From NCBI RefSeq assembly GCF_014596745.1, contig NZ_JABTCF010000002.1, forward strand, positions 310,001-374,000: a stretch of 64,000 nt of DNA. Direction: 5' to 3'. This DNA comes from Maribacter aquimaris (GTDB lineage: Bacteria > Bacteroidota > Bacteroidia > Flavobacteriales > Flavobacteriaceae). How positions within the stretch are numbered: the first letter of the stretch is position 1; each line of letters starts with the position of its first letter. The position numbers were made by a program, and so were the translations under genes. Positions 52,485-62,238 of this stretch are shown here, in pieces. The notes under the pieces were generated by a model, which was given only the letters and a program-made list of their open reading frames with translations, was not told the DNA's origin and did not search any database.

Positions 52485-53675
52485 ATGACTTTAGAACAGA
52501 CTTGGAGATGGTATGGGCCCAATGACCCAGTATCTTTATCAGATATTAGACAGGCAGGCGCTACGGGAATTGTTACCGCCTTGCATCATATTCCGAACGG
52601 ACAGGTATGGACGGTTTCGGAAATCACAGAAAGGAAAAAGGAAATAGAAGCGGCCGGACTCACATGGTCGGTCGTTGAGAGTGTGCCTATCCACGAGGCC
52701 ATCAAGACCCAGGCTGAAGGGTATATGCAGTATGTTGAAAATTATAAGCAAACCCTTTTGAATTTGGGCGAATGTGGCATCGATATCGTGTGCTATAATT
52801 TTATGCCCGTATTGGATTGGACCAGGACCGATCTTGACTATGAGGTAAAGGATAGTTCCAGGGCCTTGCGATTTGAAGCTGCCGCTTTTGCCGCTTTTGA
52901 ATTGTTTTTATTGAAACGGCCTGGTGCAAAGGAAACCTATACGGAACAGGAAGTGGTTGCCGCAAGGGATTATTTTGCAAATTTGACCGAAGAAGGCAAA
53001 CAACAACTGACCAATAATATCATTGCAGGGCTTCCAGGTGCCGAGGAAGGATATTCCTTGGAGGAATTCAACTCCATTTTAGCAACGTATGATGCTATCG
53101 ATGAAGTAAAGTTGAAAAAGCATTTATTCGAATTTTTGGGACATATAATCCCGGCCGCCGAAAAAGCAGGGGTTTTAATGTGTATACACCCCGATGATCC
53201 TCCTTATCCTATTTTAGGCTTGCCGCGTGTGGTAAGTACCGAACAGGATATTGTAGAGCTATATAAGGCTGTCGATAGTCCTAATAACGGACTCACATTC
53301 TGTACGGGGTCTTTTGGTGTGCGCAAGGACAATGACCTCCCGGGTATGGTGGAACGTTTAGGGGAACGTATCCATTTCATCCATCTTCGAAGTACCCAAA
53401 GGGATGCCGATGGGAATTTTCATGAGGCAAACCACTTGGAAGGCGATGTAGACATGTTCAATGTCATGAAGGCATTGATCACGGAGCATGAAAGGCGGAA
53501 GTCCAAAGGAAGAAAAGACTTGCGAATGCCGATGCGTCCCGATCACGGACATAAGATGCTTGATGATCTGAGAAAAAAGACCAATCCAGGATATTCCGGC
53601 ATTGGACGATTAAGGGGATTGGCAGAACTACGAGGTCTGGAATGGGGTATAAGAAAGGCGCTTTTCAATCAGTAA
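52485..53675 (+). CDS. uxuA: Mannonate dehydratase (UxuA)
   Basis: UxuA dehydrates D-mannonate to 2-keto-3-deoxygluconate in glucuronate catabolism. The 396-residue protein has the family start [20 protein letters not shown] and metal ligands in [15 protein letters not shown] (~98), [16 protein letters not shown] (~230), FCTGSFG and [10 protein letters not shown] (~348). With UxaC (11706) and the UxuB-like SDR it completes glucuronate to KDG; KdgK/KdgA copies then take over. A small hairpin (TTACTAT/ATAGTAA, 53692-53708) follows the gene. Confidence 0.95.
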   Translation: MTLEQTWRWYGPNDPVSLSDIRQAGATGIVTALHHIPNGQVWTVSEITERKKEIEAAGLTWSVVESVPIHEAIKTQAEGYMQYVENYKQTLLNLGECGIDIVCYNFMPVLDWTRTDLDYEVKDSSRALRFEAAAFAAFELFLLKRPGAKETYTEQEVVAARDYFANLTEEGKQQLTNNIIAGLPGAEEGYSLEEFNSILATYDAIDEVKLKKHLFEFLGHIIPAAEKAGVLMCIHPDDPPYPILGLPRVVSTEQDIVELYKAVDSPNNGLTFCTGSFGVRKDNDLPGMVERLGERIHFIHLRSTQRDADGNFHEANHLEGDVDMFNVMKALITEHERRKSKGRKDLRMPMRPDHGHKMLDDLRKKTNPGYSGIGRLRGLAELRGLEWGIRKALFNQ

Positions 53676-53906
53676 TGGTACGTTTATATCCTTACTATAA
53701 GATAGTAAAAGAACACTTTTAAAAATAGTTTGAAATACCGGCATTGGTAGGGTTCAGCAATGCGTCTATTCCTATAGCCGTTATCTCCCTACCATGGTCA
53801 ATGCACTGGGAATCGGGAATTTCCAATTACATTTTTATTTCGGGTTGGCGGGGTAAACCTGGATGATGGCGCCATGTCGTTGAAATAACAGAATTAAAAT
53901 AATATC

Positions 53907-54701
53907 ATGGGTATGGAATTATTCAGTTTAAAGGGAAAAATCGCTTTGGTTACCGGAAGCACACACGGATTGGGAATGGCCATGGCCAAAGGATTGGGCA
54001 AGGCAGGGGCGACCTTGGTCGTCAACGGTAATTCGTCACAACAAAAAATCGATGCTGCGGTAAAGGAGTATGAAAACGAGGGAATCAAAGCCTTTGGTTA
54101 TCGATTTAACGTGGCCGATGAGACCTCGGTAATAGCAGCCATAGGTAAGATTGAACGGGAGGTAGGCCCCATAGACATCTTGGTCAATAATGCGGGAATC
54201 ATAAAACGGACTCCTTTGGAGGAAATGGAAGTGGCCGAATTTAGACAGGTCATCGATATTGATTTGGTGAGTCCGTTTATAGTGTCCAAACATGTCGTAA
54301 AATCGATGATTGCCCGTAAGCATGGTAAGATCATCAACATCTGTTCCATGATGAGCGAACTGGGTAGGGATTCAGTGGGTGCTTACGCTGCCGCTAAGGG
54401 CGGACTTAAGATGCTGACAAAGAATATGGCGACGGAATGGGCCAAACACAATATTCAGACCAACGGGATCGGACCTGGTTATTTTGCGACCTCACAAACA
54501 GCTCCCATTCGTGTTGATGGACATCCGTTCAATGATTTTATCATTAGTCGCACCCCAGCTGGAAAATGGGGAAATCCTGATGATTTGGCCGGTGCGGCCA
54601 TCTTTTTGGCATCGAAGGCCAGTGATTTTGTGAACGGGCATATTTTATATGTTGATGGGGGAATATTGGCGACTATCGGAAAACCATCAAACGAAGATTA
54701 A
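53907..54701 (+). CDS. kduD: 2-deoxy-D-gluconate 3-dehydrogenase / gluconate 5-dehydrogenase-type SDR (KduD)
   Basis: A 264-residue classical SDR: LFSLKGKIALVTGSTHGLGM (~5-24, cofactor loop), NNAGIIKRTPLEEMEV (~90), catalytic Ser in INICSMMSELG and YAAAKGGLKMLTKNMATEWA (YxxxK). KduD reduces the KduI product to KDG; gluconate 5-dehydrogenase-type activity is the alternative. It is the only intact relative of the remnant between kduI and uxaC, so this copy may have taken over its job. A second ATG two codons in (53913) is possible. It is 231 bases after uxuA and possibly in the same operon. Confidence 0.85.
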   Translation: MGMELFSLKGKIALVTGSTHGLGMAMAKGLGKAGATLVVNGNSSQQKIDAAVKEYENEGIKAFGYRFNVADETSVIAAIGKIEREVGPIDILVNNAGIIKRTPLEEMEVAEFRQVIDIDLVSPFIVSKHVVKSMIARKHGKIINICSMMSELGRDSVGAYAAAKGGLKMLTKNMATEWAKHNIQTNGIGPGYFATSQTAPIRVDGHPFNDFIISRTPAGKWGNPDDLAGAAIFLASKASDFVNGHILYVDGGILATIGKPSNED

Positions 54702-55832
54702 AACAAATGGCTGTGAAAAGAAATCCCCTTCCACCTTGTTCTACATCAATTCTATTTTTGGGGGAAGAAACATGATCGAATACTAGGATTATAGTCAAGA
54801 TTAGCAGATTCTTCAAGACTGGGAATTGAACACCGGAATCGCGGTGCCCGAGGTTCCAATGGCAGGCTGTGGGGACCATTAAACCGAAAAAAAGGATGAG
54901 GGTAATCTCTTTTTCCTATTGAAACCAAAACCGATAAAGTGTTTTGTCATACAGGTTTTCGTTGGAAAAAAAGGGACAGTTTAATATCATGGAAGAATGC
55001 AATGCTTGTTTAAAGCGATTTGCAGGGATTGAAGCATCCTTTGCAAATTAGGGTTGAGTAAACAGAAAAGTTTAAAGGGCTAATATACTCGTTACCTGTG
55101 GGTTGTAGGCCTTTTCTATATTCATTTGTGTAGGCTGAAGGGTTGAATATTATTAACCCTTACCGTTGCAAATAAATAATCATGGGTTAATATAGATTCC
55201 TTTTTTTTCTTCAAAAATTCAAATTTTGTTTGACATTTTCGAAAGACAAAAATCCATAGTCATTTGAGCGTGGTTTTTCTAGTGTATCGATCGAGGTAGG
55301 ATCCGAACCTTCTAGCGTCTGCGGGGAAGATGCTACAATTTTATTTTTAATGTATTTTAGGTTGCTGATTATCATTCCTTTATAAAATATTATAGGGAAA
55401 ATAATAATAAAGAAATAGCTGTACGCCAATGTGATTTCTACAGTTCATGTATCTTCAATGGAACATAGCTTCACTAAAAACTGATTAATAAACATTTTGA
55501 ACCTAACAATCTGTTATATATCAGATTGTGGAAGTGAAACGCAGATTACACTGCAATGTGCGTTTTTGTATAAATATCAATAAGGTTGTATATCGTGAAC
55601 CTTAATACTAAATGCATCTGCTAGGTAGCCTTTACCATTATTAGTTTAGAATTTTCCAATGGGCTTTTTTAAATTCATTTTTACTTCAATATAATAATCT
55701 TCTTTCTTTAATAGTTTCCCAATTTTATAAAACAAAGGTCTTTTAAATGATATATTCTTCGCTAATTGGACAAAGAATATAGTCAAAAATGTTAAAATCG
55801 TAAAAACTATTTATTTAACAATAAAATAACAT
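54702..55832. other. Long non-coding region between kduD and the second susC promoter
   Basis: About 1.1 kb without a convincing gene. A piece ending near 54880 reads as a C-terminal tail (QILQDWELNTGIAVPEVP, then AGCGDH and a stop), possibly a gene remnant. On the minus strand a 72-codon frame (55211-55429) begins with a hydrophobic stretch and ends DYGFLSFENVKQNLNF; it could be a remnant too, but no family was recognised. From ~55500 the sequence is AT-rich promoter-like DNA. Confidence 0.35.
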
Positions 55833-55875
55833 ATATTTGGTTATCCAAATTGGTCGACCAATGTGGGTAACCAAA
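55833..55875 (+). promoter_or_regulatory. Promoter -7 box and GntR operators of the second susCD operon
   Basis: TATATTTG (55833-55840) overlaps TTGGTTATCCAA (55838-55849), followed by the perfect palindrome TTGGTCGACCAA (55851-55862) and a degenerate GTGGGTAACCAA (55864-55875). Order and spacing mirror the three sites before the first susC gene (34983-35020), so both operons are probably controlled by the GntR regulator at 40200. Confidence 0.7.
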
Positions 55876-56185
55876 GGAAGAATAAAACGATAACTAACTA
55901 AAACCAACAATGTACATTCAATGAAACTTTACGGGTAAATCAAAAAAAGGGTAAGAGCCAGCCTATCCAAATCGCGATGTTCACTTCTTTTCAAACAGAA
56001 GTAATTCGTTAAAACATGTACTACTTTTCAAAAGCATGCTTTTATAGAACTAGGTGAAAATCCATTGGATTCTTCAAAAATGTGTTTTTTGAAAGGAGTA
56101 GGGATGTTGACATTCTTATATCCTATTCATCAATACTTCTTAACGGTATTGATCGGTAAAAATTATGAACATAATAAGATTACAA
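55876..56185 (+). ncRNA. Conserved 5' leader of susC, copy 2 (candidate cis-regulatory RNA)
   Basis: The counterpart of 35021-35331. Shared blocks are ACATTCAATGAAACT, GCCAGCCTATCC (55957-55968), a hairpin ACTTCT / AGAAGT (55983-56002), AAGCATGCTTT (here inside a perfect palindrome at 56030-56043), and a hairpin ATCAATAC / GTATTGAT (56129-56153) before ATAATAAGATTACAAATG. From operator to ATG it differs from copy 1 by a single base in length. Loop bases vary while stems hold, which points to RNA structure. Confidence 0.5.
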
Positions 56186-59100
56186 ATGAATTTAAAAACC
56201 AAATTAACTTTAGTTGCGGTAATGTTGTTCAATATATCATTATTTGCACAAGACGGATATGTGCTCTCGGGTACGGTAACCGATTCGGACAATATTCCAA
56301 TCCCTGCTGCCAATGTTGTTATTTTAGGTACAACATCAGGTACGGCAACGGATTTTGATGGTAATTATTCTATTAAGGTGTCAAATGGGGATGTTTTACA
56401 ATTCTCTTATTTAGGATTTGTAACACAAACAGTAACTGTAAGTGGTCAACAAAAATTGAACATTACATTTGTTACTGATGCGGCCCAATTGGATGAAGTG
56501 GTTGTAATTGGATACGGTAATCAATTAAAGACCAGTGTAACAAGTGCCTTAACTGAAGTTTCAGGCGAAGATATAGAGAATGTTTCCGTATCCCGTGTTG
56601 AAGATGCACTTAAGGGTCGGGTGGCCGGTTTAAGAATCCAGACAGTTGCATCAGAAGCAGGAGGTGACCCTAAGATTACTTTGAGGGGGCCTGGGTCTAT
56701 AACAGGTTCTTCATCGCCACTAATCGTGGTTGATGGGGTCGTGTTAGGGACCGATGCGGACATATTGGGTTCTATTGATAATAATAACATTGAGTCGATC
56801 AGTGTTTTGAAAGATGCGTCATCCGTGGCGATATATGGTTCCCGAGGTGCCAATGGGGTGATTTTGATTACACTGAAAAAAGGGGTTACCGGTAAAACTA
56901 AATTCTATTACAACACATTTACCGGATATAAATATGCGACGAAAAATGATAACTTCAATACGACGATAGCTGACGAAAGGGCTAGGTTGAATGGACTTCA
57001 AGGTGTAGTTGACGGAATATCGCCAGATAGTGAGAATTACGACAGAATCATTGGGGACTACAATTCGGCGTATGCAGAACTTGAGGCTATGGATTTTATA
57101 GCTTCCTTAGGGGGTGGCGAATCCAACTGGCAGGATGAAATTTTCAACGGGGGCATCATTACGAGTCATTCATTGGCGGTAAGAGGGGGTTCTGAATTAA
57201 CAAACTATTCAGCTTCTTTTGGATATCTAGACGATGAAGGTATTGTGTTGACCGATAATTTCGAGAAATATAATGCGAGGATAAAAGTTGACAGTAAATC
57301 TAAAAACGAGAAAATTAAATTTGGGGCGAATTTGCGTGCCAATTATAACAATCAAGTTAAGGTACCGACAAGATTTACGGATCCTTTAAGGCAATATGGG
57401 TATTTGCCCCTTTATTTAAATGAAGAACATTTAAAGTACATCACCCAATCGGATCCTGGTGATGCTGGCGCCCAATTTGAAAATATTGGGGTTGGCAGTT
57501 ATGGTTTTTCCAGGGCTTTTGACCATGTGTTCACCGTTGATCCCAATAACCCAAGGGCAATAGCCAGAGATCCGAATACAGGTCTTCCATTGGTGAGTGA
57601 TTTAACTTCCGGTGGATTGACATTGTCAACTACTAAAAACGTACATCCTTTAGTGCATTATCTAGAAAGGTCTAGATTAAAGAAAAAGTTAAGTTTAAAT
57701 GCATCTTCCTATATTGATTTTGAATTGGCAGAAGGACTTAATTTTAAACAGACCATATCCGGTGTTTTTAGACATAGTAAGACCAATGATGCGGATTATC
57801 TATATGGTCAGGAAAATAGGGAACAAGAGTCTTACCGATTGGAAAGAAGGGAAGAATTGAACCAATATGCATTCGAGTCCCTGCTTAGGTATACCAAAAG
57901 CTTTGGAAAACATAGTATAAACTCAATACTTGGATTTGAGTATACCCACCGGGATTTTTATATACAAGAGTCGGAGGCCGTAGGTTATACCGATGATTTC
58001 AACAATAATATTGCGCTTGCGGATGGAGGGACCACTTATACCGATAATGGAACCGATAAACTGGTTTCATATTTTGGAAGGTTGGATTATGATTATGACC
58101 AAAAATACCTTTTACAAGTTTCTGCCCGTACCGATGGTAGTACCAGATTTGGATCCAATACAAGGTTTGGTTTCTTTCCTGCAGCTTCTGTAGGTTGGGT
58201 AATGTCAAATGAAGATTTCTTGTCCCAAAGCGATTTTGTTACATTTTTGAAATTAAGGGCTAGTTATGGTATTTCGGGTTCCAATGAAATATCCAGCGAC
58301 ATATTTGAATCGCTTTACAGGTTTGATGAGACATTCAGCACTATCGGTTACAATGGAACTACCGGCGTTAAGGCGGTAACCCTTGCCAATGCGGATTTAG
58401 GATGGGAGAAATTAATAGAATTCAACCCAGGTATCGACGTTACCTTTGGGAGAGGGCTTTTGACACTTTCTGCGGATTATTATACAAGAACAAGTGAAGA
58501 CTTGATTCTTTTTGCTCCAGTAGCTGCCACTTACGGTACGGACAATTGGTTGCAGAATATAGGGGAGGTTAAAAATGAAGGTGTTGAATTGGAATTGAAT
58601 TCCAGGATTTTAACCAATGAAAACTTTAGTTGGTTGGCGTCAGGTCAGTTTTCTTTGAATAGGAATACGGTTCAGAGTTTAGGTAATAATGAACAGATCA
58701 TTTCCAGGATCGATCAGGATACCAGACCTACGGAATTTATAGCTAAAGTAGGTCAACCGATAACCTCTTTTTACGGATGGGTTTATGATAAGGAAATTCC
58801 ATTGGAGTGGGTAGACAATCCTTTTAATAGATTTAATAACGATTATGCCGATGTTTATGTAAAGGATTTGAATAATGATGGAATCATCGATGATGAGGAT
58901 AGAACCGAATTAGGTAGTCCTTATCCGGATTTTACTTGGGGGTTTAATTCTGATTTTAAACTTCACGATTTTGATTTTTCATTTCAATGGCAAGGATCTC
59001 ACGGTGCCGAAGTAAGGGTGGCCGATTTGGATCAGCTGTATTATGCCAGTGAATCAGCCGTAAACGAAGTTGCTAGTTTCCCTGATGCCGATTTAACGGT

Positions 59101-59398
59101 CCATAGAAGATATACAGATGACCATATTCAAGATGCATCCTTTGTAGCGCTAAGAAATATTACGCTAGGTTTTTCATTCCCGGAAAAATTTACTTCCAAA
59201 TATAATATAGACAGACTTAGATTGTATGTAACGGGTGAGAATTTACTTTTCTTCACAGCAGCAGGTTATGAAGGGTTTAATCCTGAAGCGGCCGGTCAAA
59301 CATCCGATAACGCTAATACGCCGTTAACAGCTGGATATCAAAGAGGAGATGGTCCCGTGGTTAGAACAATTTCAGTAGGAATGAACTTTCAATTTTAA
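56186..59398 (+). CDS. SusC/RagA-type TonB-dependent transporter (second operon)
   Basis: An outer-membrane oligosaccharide importer of ~1070 residues. The frame is open from an ATG at 56165, but alignment with the first susC and the signal peptide (MNLKTKLTLVAVMLFNISLF) place the start at 56186. It has the carboxypeptidase-like domain (VLSGTVTDSDNIPIPAANVV, ~23-42), TonB-box-like LDEVVVIGYG (~105), plug domain (VVDGVVLGTDADILGSIDNN, SVAIYGSRGANGVILITLKK) and barrel. The first ~110 residues are much closer to the first SusC than the rest, so the substrate probably differs. SusD follows after six bases. Confidence 0.94.
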   Translation: MNLKTKLTLVAVMLFNISLFAQDGYVLSGTVTDSDNIPIPAANVVILGTTSGTATDFDGNYSIKVSNGDVLQFSYLGFVTQTVTVSGQQKLNITFVTDAAQLDEVVVIGYGNQLKTSVTSALTEVSGEDIENVSVSRVEDALKGRVAGLRIQTVASEAGGDPKITLRGPGSITGSSSPLIVVDGVVLGTDADILGSIDNNNIESISVLKDASSVAIYGSRGANGVILITLKKGVTGKTKFYYNTFTGYKYATKNDNFNTTIADERARLNGLQGVVDGISPDSENYDRIIGDYNSAYAELEAMDFIASLGGGESNWQDEIFNGGIITSHSLAVRGGSELTNYSASFGYLDDEGIVLTDNFEKYNARIKVDSKSKNEKIKFGANLRANYNNQVKVPTRFTDPLRQYGYLPLYLNEEHLKYITQSDPGDAGAQFENIGVGSYGFSRAFDHVFTVDPNNPRAIARDPNTGLPLVSDLTSGGLTLSTTKNVHPLVHYLERSRLKKKLSLNASSYIDFELAEGLNFKQTISGVFRHSKTNDADYLYGQENREQESYRLERREELNQYAFESLLRYTKSFGKHSINSILGFEYTHRDFYIQESEAVGYTDDFNNNIALADGGTTYTDNGTDKLVSYFGRLDYDYDQKYLLQVSARTDGSTRFGSNTRFGFFPAASVGWVMSNEDFLSQSDFVTFLKLRASYGISGSNEISSDIFESLYRFDETFSTIGYNGTTGVKAVTLANADLGWEKLIEFNPGIDVTFGRGLLTLSADYYTRTSEDLILFAPVAATYGTDNWLQNIGEVKNEGVELELNSRILTNENFSWLASGQFSLNRNTVQSLGNNEQIISRIDQDTRPTEFIAKVGQPITSFYGWVYDKEIPLEWVDNPFNRFNNDYADVYVKDLNNDGIIDDEDRTELGSPYPDFTWGFNSDFKLHDFDFSFQWQGSHGAEVRVADLDQLYYASESAVNEVASFPDADLTVHRRYTDDHIQDASFVALRNITLGFSFPEKFTSKYNIDRLRLYVTGENLLFFTAAGYEGFNPEAAGQTSDNANTPLTAGYQRGDGPVVRTISVGMNFQF

Positions 59399-59404
59399 TT
59401 AATT

Positions 59405-61000
59405 ATGAAAAATATATATAAAAATATAGTAGTTTGTTTTTCGATCATGGCCTTATTTACAGGTTGTGAGGAAGAGCTTGATCTTAGTAACCCTACGGCA
59501 CTTTCGATAGAAGAGTTGCTGCAGACCGACAATGGATTCGAATTATTGGCAAATGGGGTTTTAGATGCATATCAAAAGGTTCCTGCCAATGAATTTTTAT
59601 TGACTGAGTTAAGATCGGATAATGTTAGGGCGAATTCTGAAAACGGAAATTATCCAGCAATCAATGCATATAATGTAGATGCGAACAATGGTGATGTCGC
59701 TACATATTATTCCAATAATATGCATACCATTAAACATGCAAACACTATTATAGATAATAAGTTTTTGGCCCCTGAAGATCAGCAGTATACGGTTGGTGAG
59801 GCTTATTTCATGAGGGCTTTGTGCCATTTCAATTTGGTAAGGGCTTATCAAAATGTGCCTTATGTGGATAAGGTTGTCGATATCACCACGGAAGAGGCTC
59901 TGGATTTTCCCCAACTACCCGAAGCGGAAGTTTACCAGAGGATAATCAGTGATTTTAAAACATCGATTGCTTATTTAAATGGGGTGGAACAAAATAGATA
60001 CCGTCCTTCTGAGGGGGCCGCTATTTGTTTGGCCGCTAAAGCGTACTTAAGTCAGCCTGTCCCTAATTATACTGAGGCAGAACTTTTATTGGCATCGGTT
60101 GTGGAAAACCACACCACGTATAATTATGACCTACTATTTACCGAAAGGGATAATGCCGAACAGTTCGAGTTCAATGCGGATCCATTGGATACCAGTGTTG
60201 ACCTTTTAACGGACGCGGAGTATAATGCAAATTTGGTGATCGATTATGGTCATGTGTTCGGTAATTCGATTTCTGATGGGTATACAGATGGAGTGCTTGA
60301 TGGTTCTTGGTCTAATAATCCCGCCTTTGAAATCAATGATGAAGTAATATTTTCAATAGCCTACGATTTAGTGAGTAGTGATAATTATGTAACTAGCGAT
60401 AGCGGTTTGGATGACCAAGTTGAAACTGATTCCGAATCCCATAGTTTTGCCATGACACTTCAAGGTCCGTCCAATGGTGTGAATATTGCATCTCTTGACT
60501 TTTTGGAAGTCATGAACCCTGAATTACAACCTGTTAGGTTTTATGCCAGTATAGATGCATTATCATACAATCCAACAGTGGAAACCAATGATACTTTTAA
60601 TGCTAAATTCCCCACAGAAGGTGAGATAGGGGATAATGATTGGATCGTTTTAAGATATGCAGATGTGTTATTGTTGTATACCGAAGCGATTATGGCAGGG
60701 GCGAACAGTACTACCGATTCAAGGGCAATAGATGCATTCAACCAAGTTAGGGCAAGGGCCGGTCTCGAAGAGGTGGCCAATTTAACAAGGCAGCAATTAT
60801 TGGATGAAAGAAGGGTTGAGTTTGTATATGAGAACCAACGCTTGTATGATCTAATACGATTTGGTGAAGCGGATAATGTTTTATCGGAGTTTTCAACTGA
60901 AAATAGTTTGTTCTATACAAGTGAAAAGAAATATCTTCCTTTCCCACAAAGGGAAATTGACAATTTGCCCAATTTTTATACACAGAACAACGGATACTAA
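59405..61000 (+). CDS. SusD/RagB-type substrate-binding lipoprotein (second operon)
   Basis: A 531-residue SusD-family lipoprotein with lipobox-like LFTGC (~17-21). The SusD start (NPTALSIEELLQTDNGFELL, ~30-49), the TPR-like helix GEAYFMRALCHFNLVRAYQN (~130-149) and the C-terminal RagB part (VLLLYTEAIMAGANSTTDSR; QQLLDERRVEFVYENQRLYD) are clear. It is clearly diverged from the SusD at 38395. It works with the preceding SusC, and two further lipoproteins follow as likely surface glycan-binding partners. Confidence 0.93.
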   Translation: MKNIYKNIVVCFSIMALFTGCEEELDLSNPTALSIEELLQTDNGFELLANGVLDAYQKVPANEFLLTELRSDNVRANSENGNYPAINAYNVDANNGDVATYYSNNMHTIKHANTIIDNKFLAPEDQQYTVGEAYFMRALCHFNLVRAYQNVPYVDKVVDITTEEALDFPQLPEAEVYQRIISDFKTSIAYLNGVEQNRYRPSEGAAICLAAKAYLSQPVPNYTEAELLLASVVENHTTYNYDLLFTERDNAEQFEFNADPLDTSVDLLTDAEYNANLVIDYGHVFGNSISDGYTDGVLDGSWSNNPAFEINDEVIFSIAYDLVSSDNYVTSDSGLDDQVETDSESHSFAMTLQGPSNGVNIASLDFLEVMNPELQPVRFYASIDALSYNPTVETNDTFNAKFPTEGEIGDNDWIVLRYADVLLLYTEAIMAGANSTTDSRAIDAFNQVRARAGLEEVANLTRQQLLDERRVEFVYENQRLYDLIRFGEADNVLSEFSTENSLFYTSEKKYLPFPQREIDNLPNFYTQNNGY

Positions 61001-61006
61001 AAACTC

Positions 61007-62215
61007 ATGATTATGAATAAATATTTATATAATTTTAAGTATATGGTTTTAGGGATATTTGTATCCCTGACTTCTTGTGTCAGTGATAACTTAGCTGACA
61101 TAGGTGACTTGGAAGATATTACAGGTCCGACTCCCTTTTATAATTATACCAACATTACTTCCTCGGAATTCGACTGTAATGATGTTGAATTATGGGCTAA
61201 TTATGAATATAATTTTCAAGCTGGTTCAAACTTGGCAGTGAACGGTATATACTATGAATGGACGGTAGTACCTTCTGAAGGTGTAACGTTGATCAATAAG
61301 GATCTTCCTGTTCTAAAGCAATCGATCGAAGCTGAGTTGGCCACGGTTGTAGCATTGGAAGATGAAATCGCAAAACTCGAATTTAAGATTCCTTGTGAGA
61401 CAAATCAAGATAAGATCGATGTCTTAGAAGCTGATATAGATGCCCTACAGGTTGAATTGGCAGCAGCTGAAGCGGCACTTTCAGAAGAGACTTTGCAAAA
61501 TGTTGCAGATCTGGAAAGTCAAATAGCTGCATTGGAGCCGGCAACGTTACAAGATCGTGAGTTGATCTTTTCGTTTCCGGGCCCTGGTGAATATACCGTT
61601 GGCTTAACGGTAAAGGATAATTTGGGTAAATCGGATTATACAGAAAAATTGATTACGGTCAACCAGGCGGTACCAACGATTCCGCTACCTGAAATTGCCG
61701 AACCTAGTTTTGAGGTAAATAGCCTATTCGATGGAACAGGTGACGGTAGGGATTCATGGAGGGTTCCTAGTAATGATGCATGGAGTCCACTTGGAGGTGG
61801 TACAACTGTAATCCAGATCAATACGGATTCAGATCCAGTAAATACCCCAAATTTACCGGATGGGGTAAAAGCGGCCAAATTCCCTGCAGGGGGTGATAGG
61901 GTTGCATATCAAGAAATAGAGGTTACTCCTGGAGCAACATATGTCATAACTTATTTCAGTGCTTTCGAAGAGGATAACTATGGAGAGATGAAGGTTTCCA
62001 TATTAGCTCCAAATACATCGAGTTATGCGGAAGCACAGCTTGAGGCTAACATCATTGCTACAAGAACCGATAATAATGTGGGTAGGGTTGATAATGTATT
62101 CAAAAAACATGCGATAACCTTCGAAGCAGGGGAATATGAATCTGTGATTATTTTTGCAACAAACTCAGGTGTTGAATCTAGGCTGGATGCATTTGAAATT
62201 TCAGTAAAACAATAA
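61007..62215 (+). CDS. Surface lipoprotein with a coiled coil inserted in a PKD-like domain
   Basis: A 402-residue lipoprotein (SLTSC, Cys24). The PKD-like Ig fold starts at ~80 (NGIYYEWTVVPSEGVTLI) and resumes at ~185 (LIFSFPGPGEYTVGLTVKDN). In between (~100-182) lies a heptad-rich helical stretch (LATVVALEDEIAKLEF, KIDVLEADIDALQVELAAAE) that should form a coiled-coil hairpin. A C-terminal beta domain (~225-400) resembles a carbohydrate-binding module. In SusCD operons the gene in this place usually encodes a surface glycan-binding protein. Starts at 61007 or 61013 are both possible. Confidence 0.78.
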   Translation: MIMNKYLYNFKYMVLGIFVSLTSCVSDNLADIGDLEDITGPTPFYNYTNITSSEFDCNDVELWANYEYNFQAGSNLAVNGIYYEWTVVPSEGVTLINKDLPVLKQSIEAELATVVALEDEIAKLEFKIPCETNQDKIDVLEADIDALQVELAAAEAALSEETLQNVADLESQIAALEPATLQDRELIFSFPGPGEYTVGLTVKDNLGKSDYTEKLITVNQAVPTIPLPEIAEPSFEVNSLFDGTGDGRDSWRVPSNDAWSPLGGGTTVIQINTDSDPVNTPNLPDGVKAAKFPAGGDRVAYQEIEVTPGATYVITYFSAFEEDNYGEMKVSILAPNTSSYAEAQLEANIIATRTDNNVGRVDNVFKKHAITFEAGEYESVIIFATNSGVESRLDAFEISVKQ

Positions 62216-62238
62216 TAGCATCTTAAAATATTACTATT

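Noticed and set aside
55211-55429. Minus-strand 72-codon gene
   Set aside because: Hydrophobic start and acidic end look protein-like, but there is no family match by eye, no clear promoter or partner, and it may be chance; mentioned only as a possible remnant.
56065-56358. Independent 97-residue gene before the second susC
   Set aside because: It overlaps the leader and the start of susC in another frame; kept only as a finding about the conserved leader.
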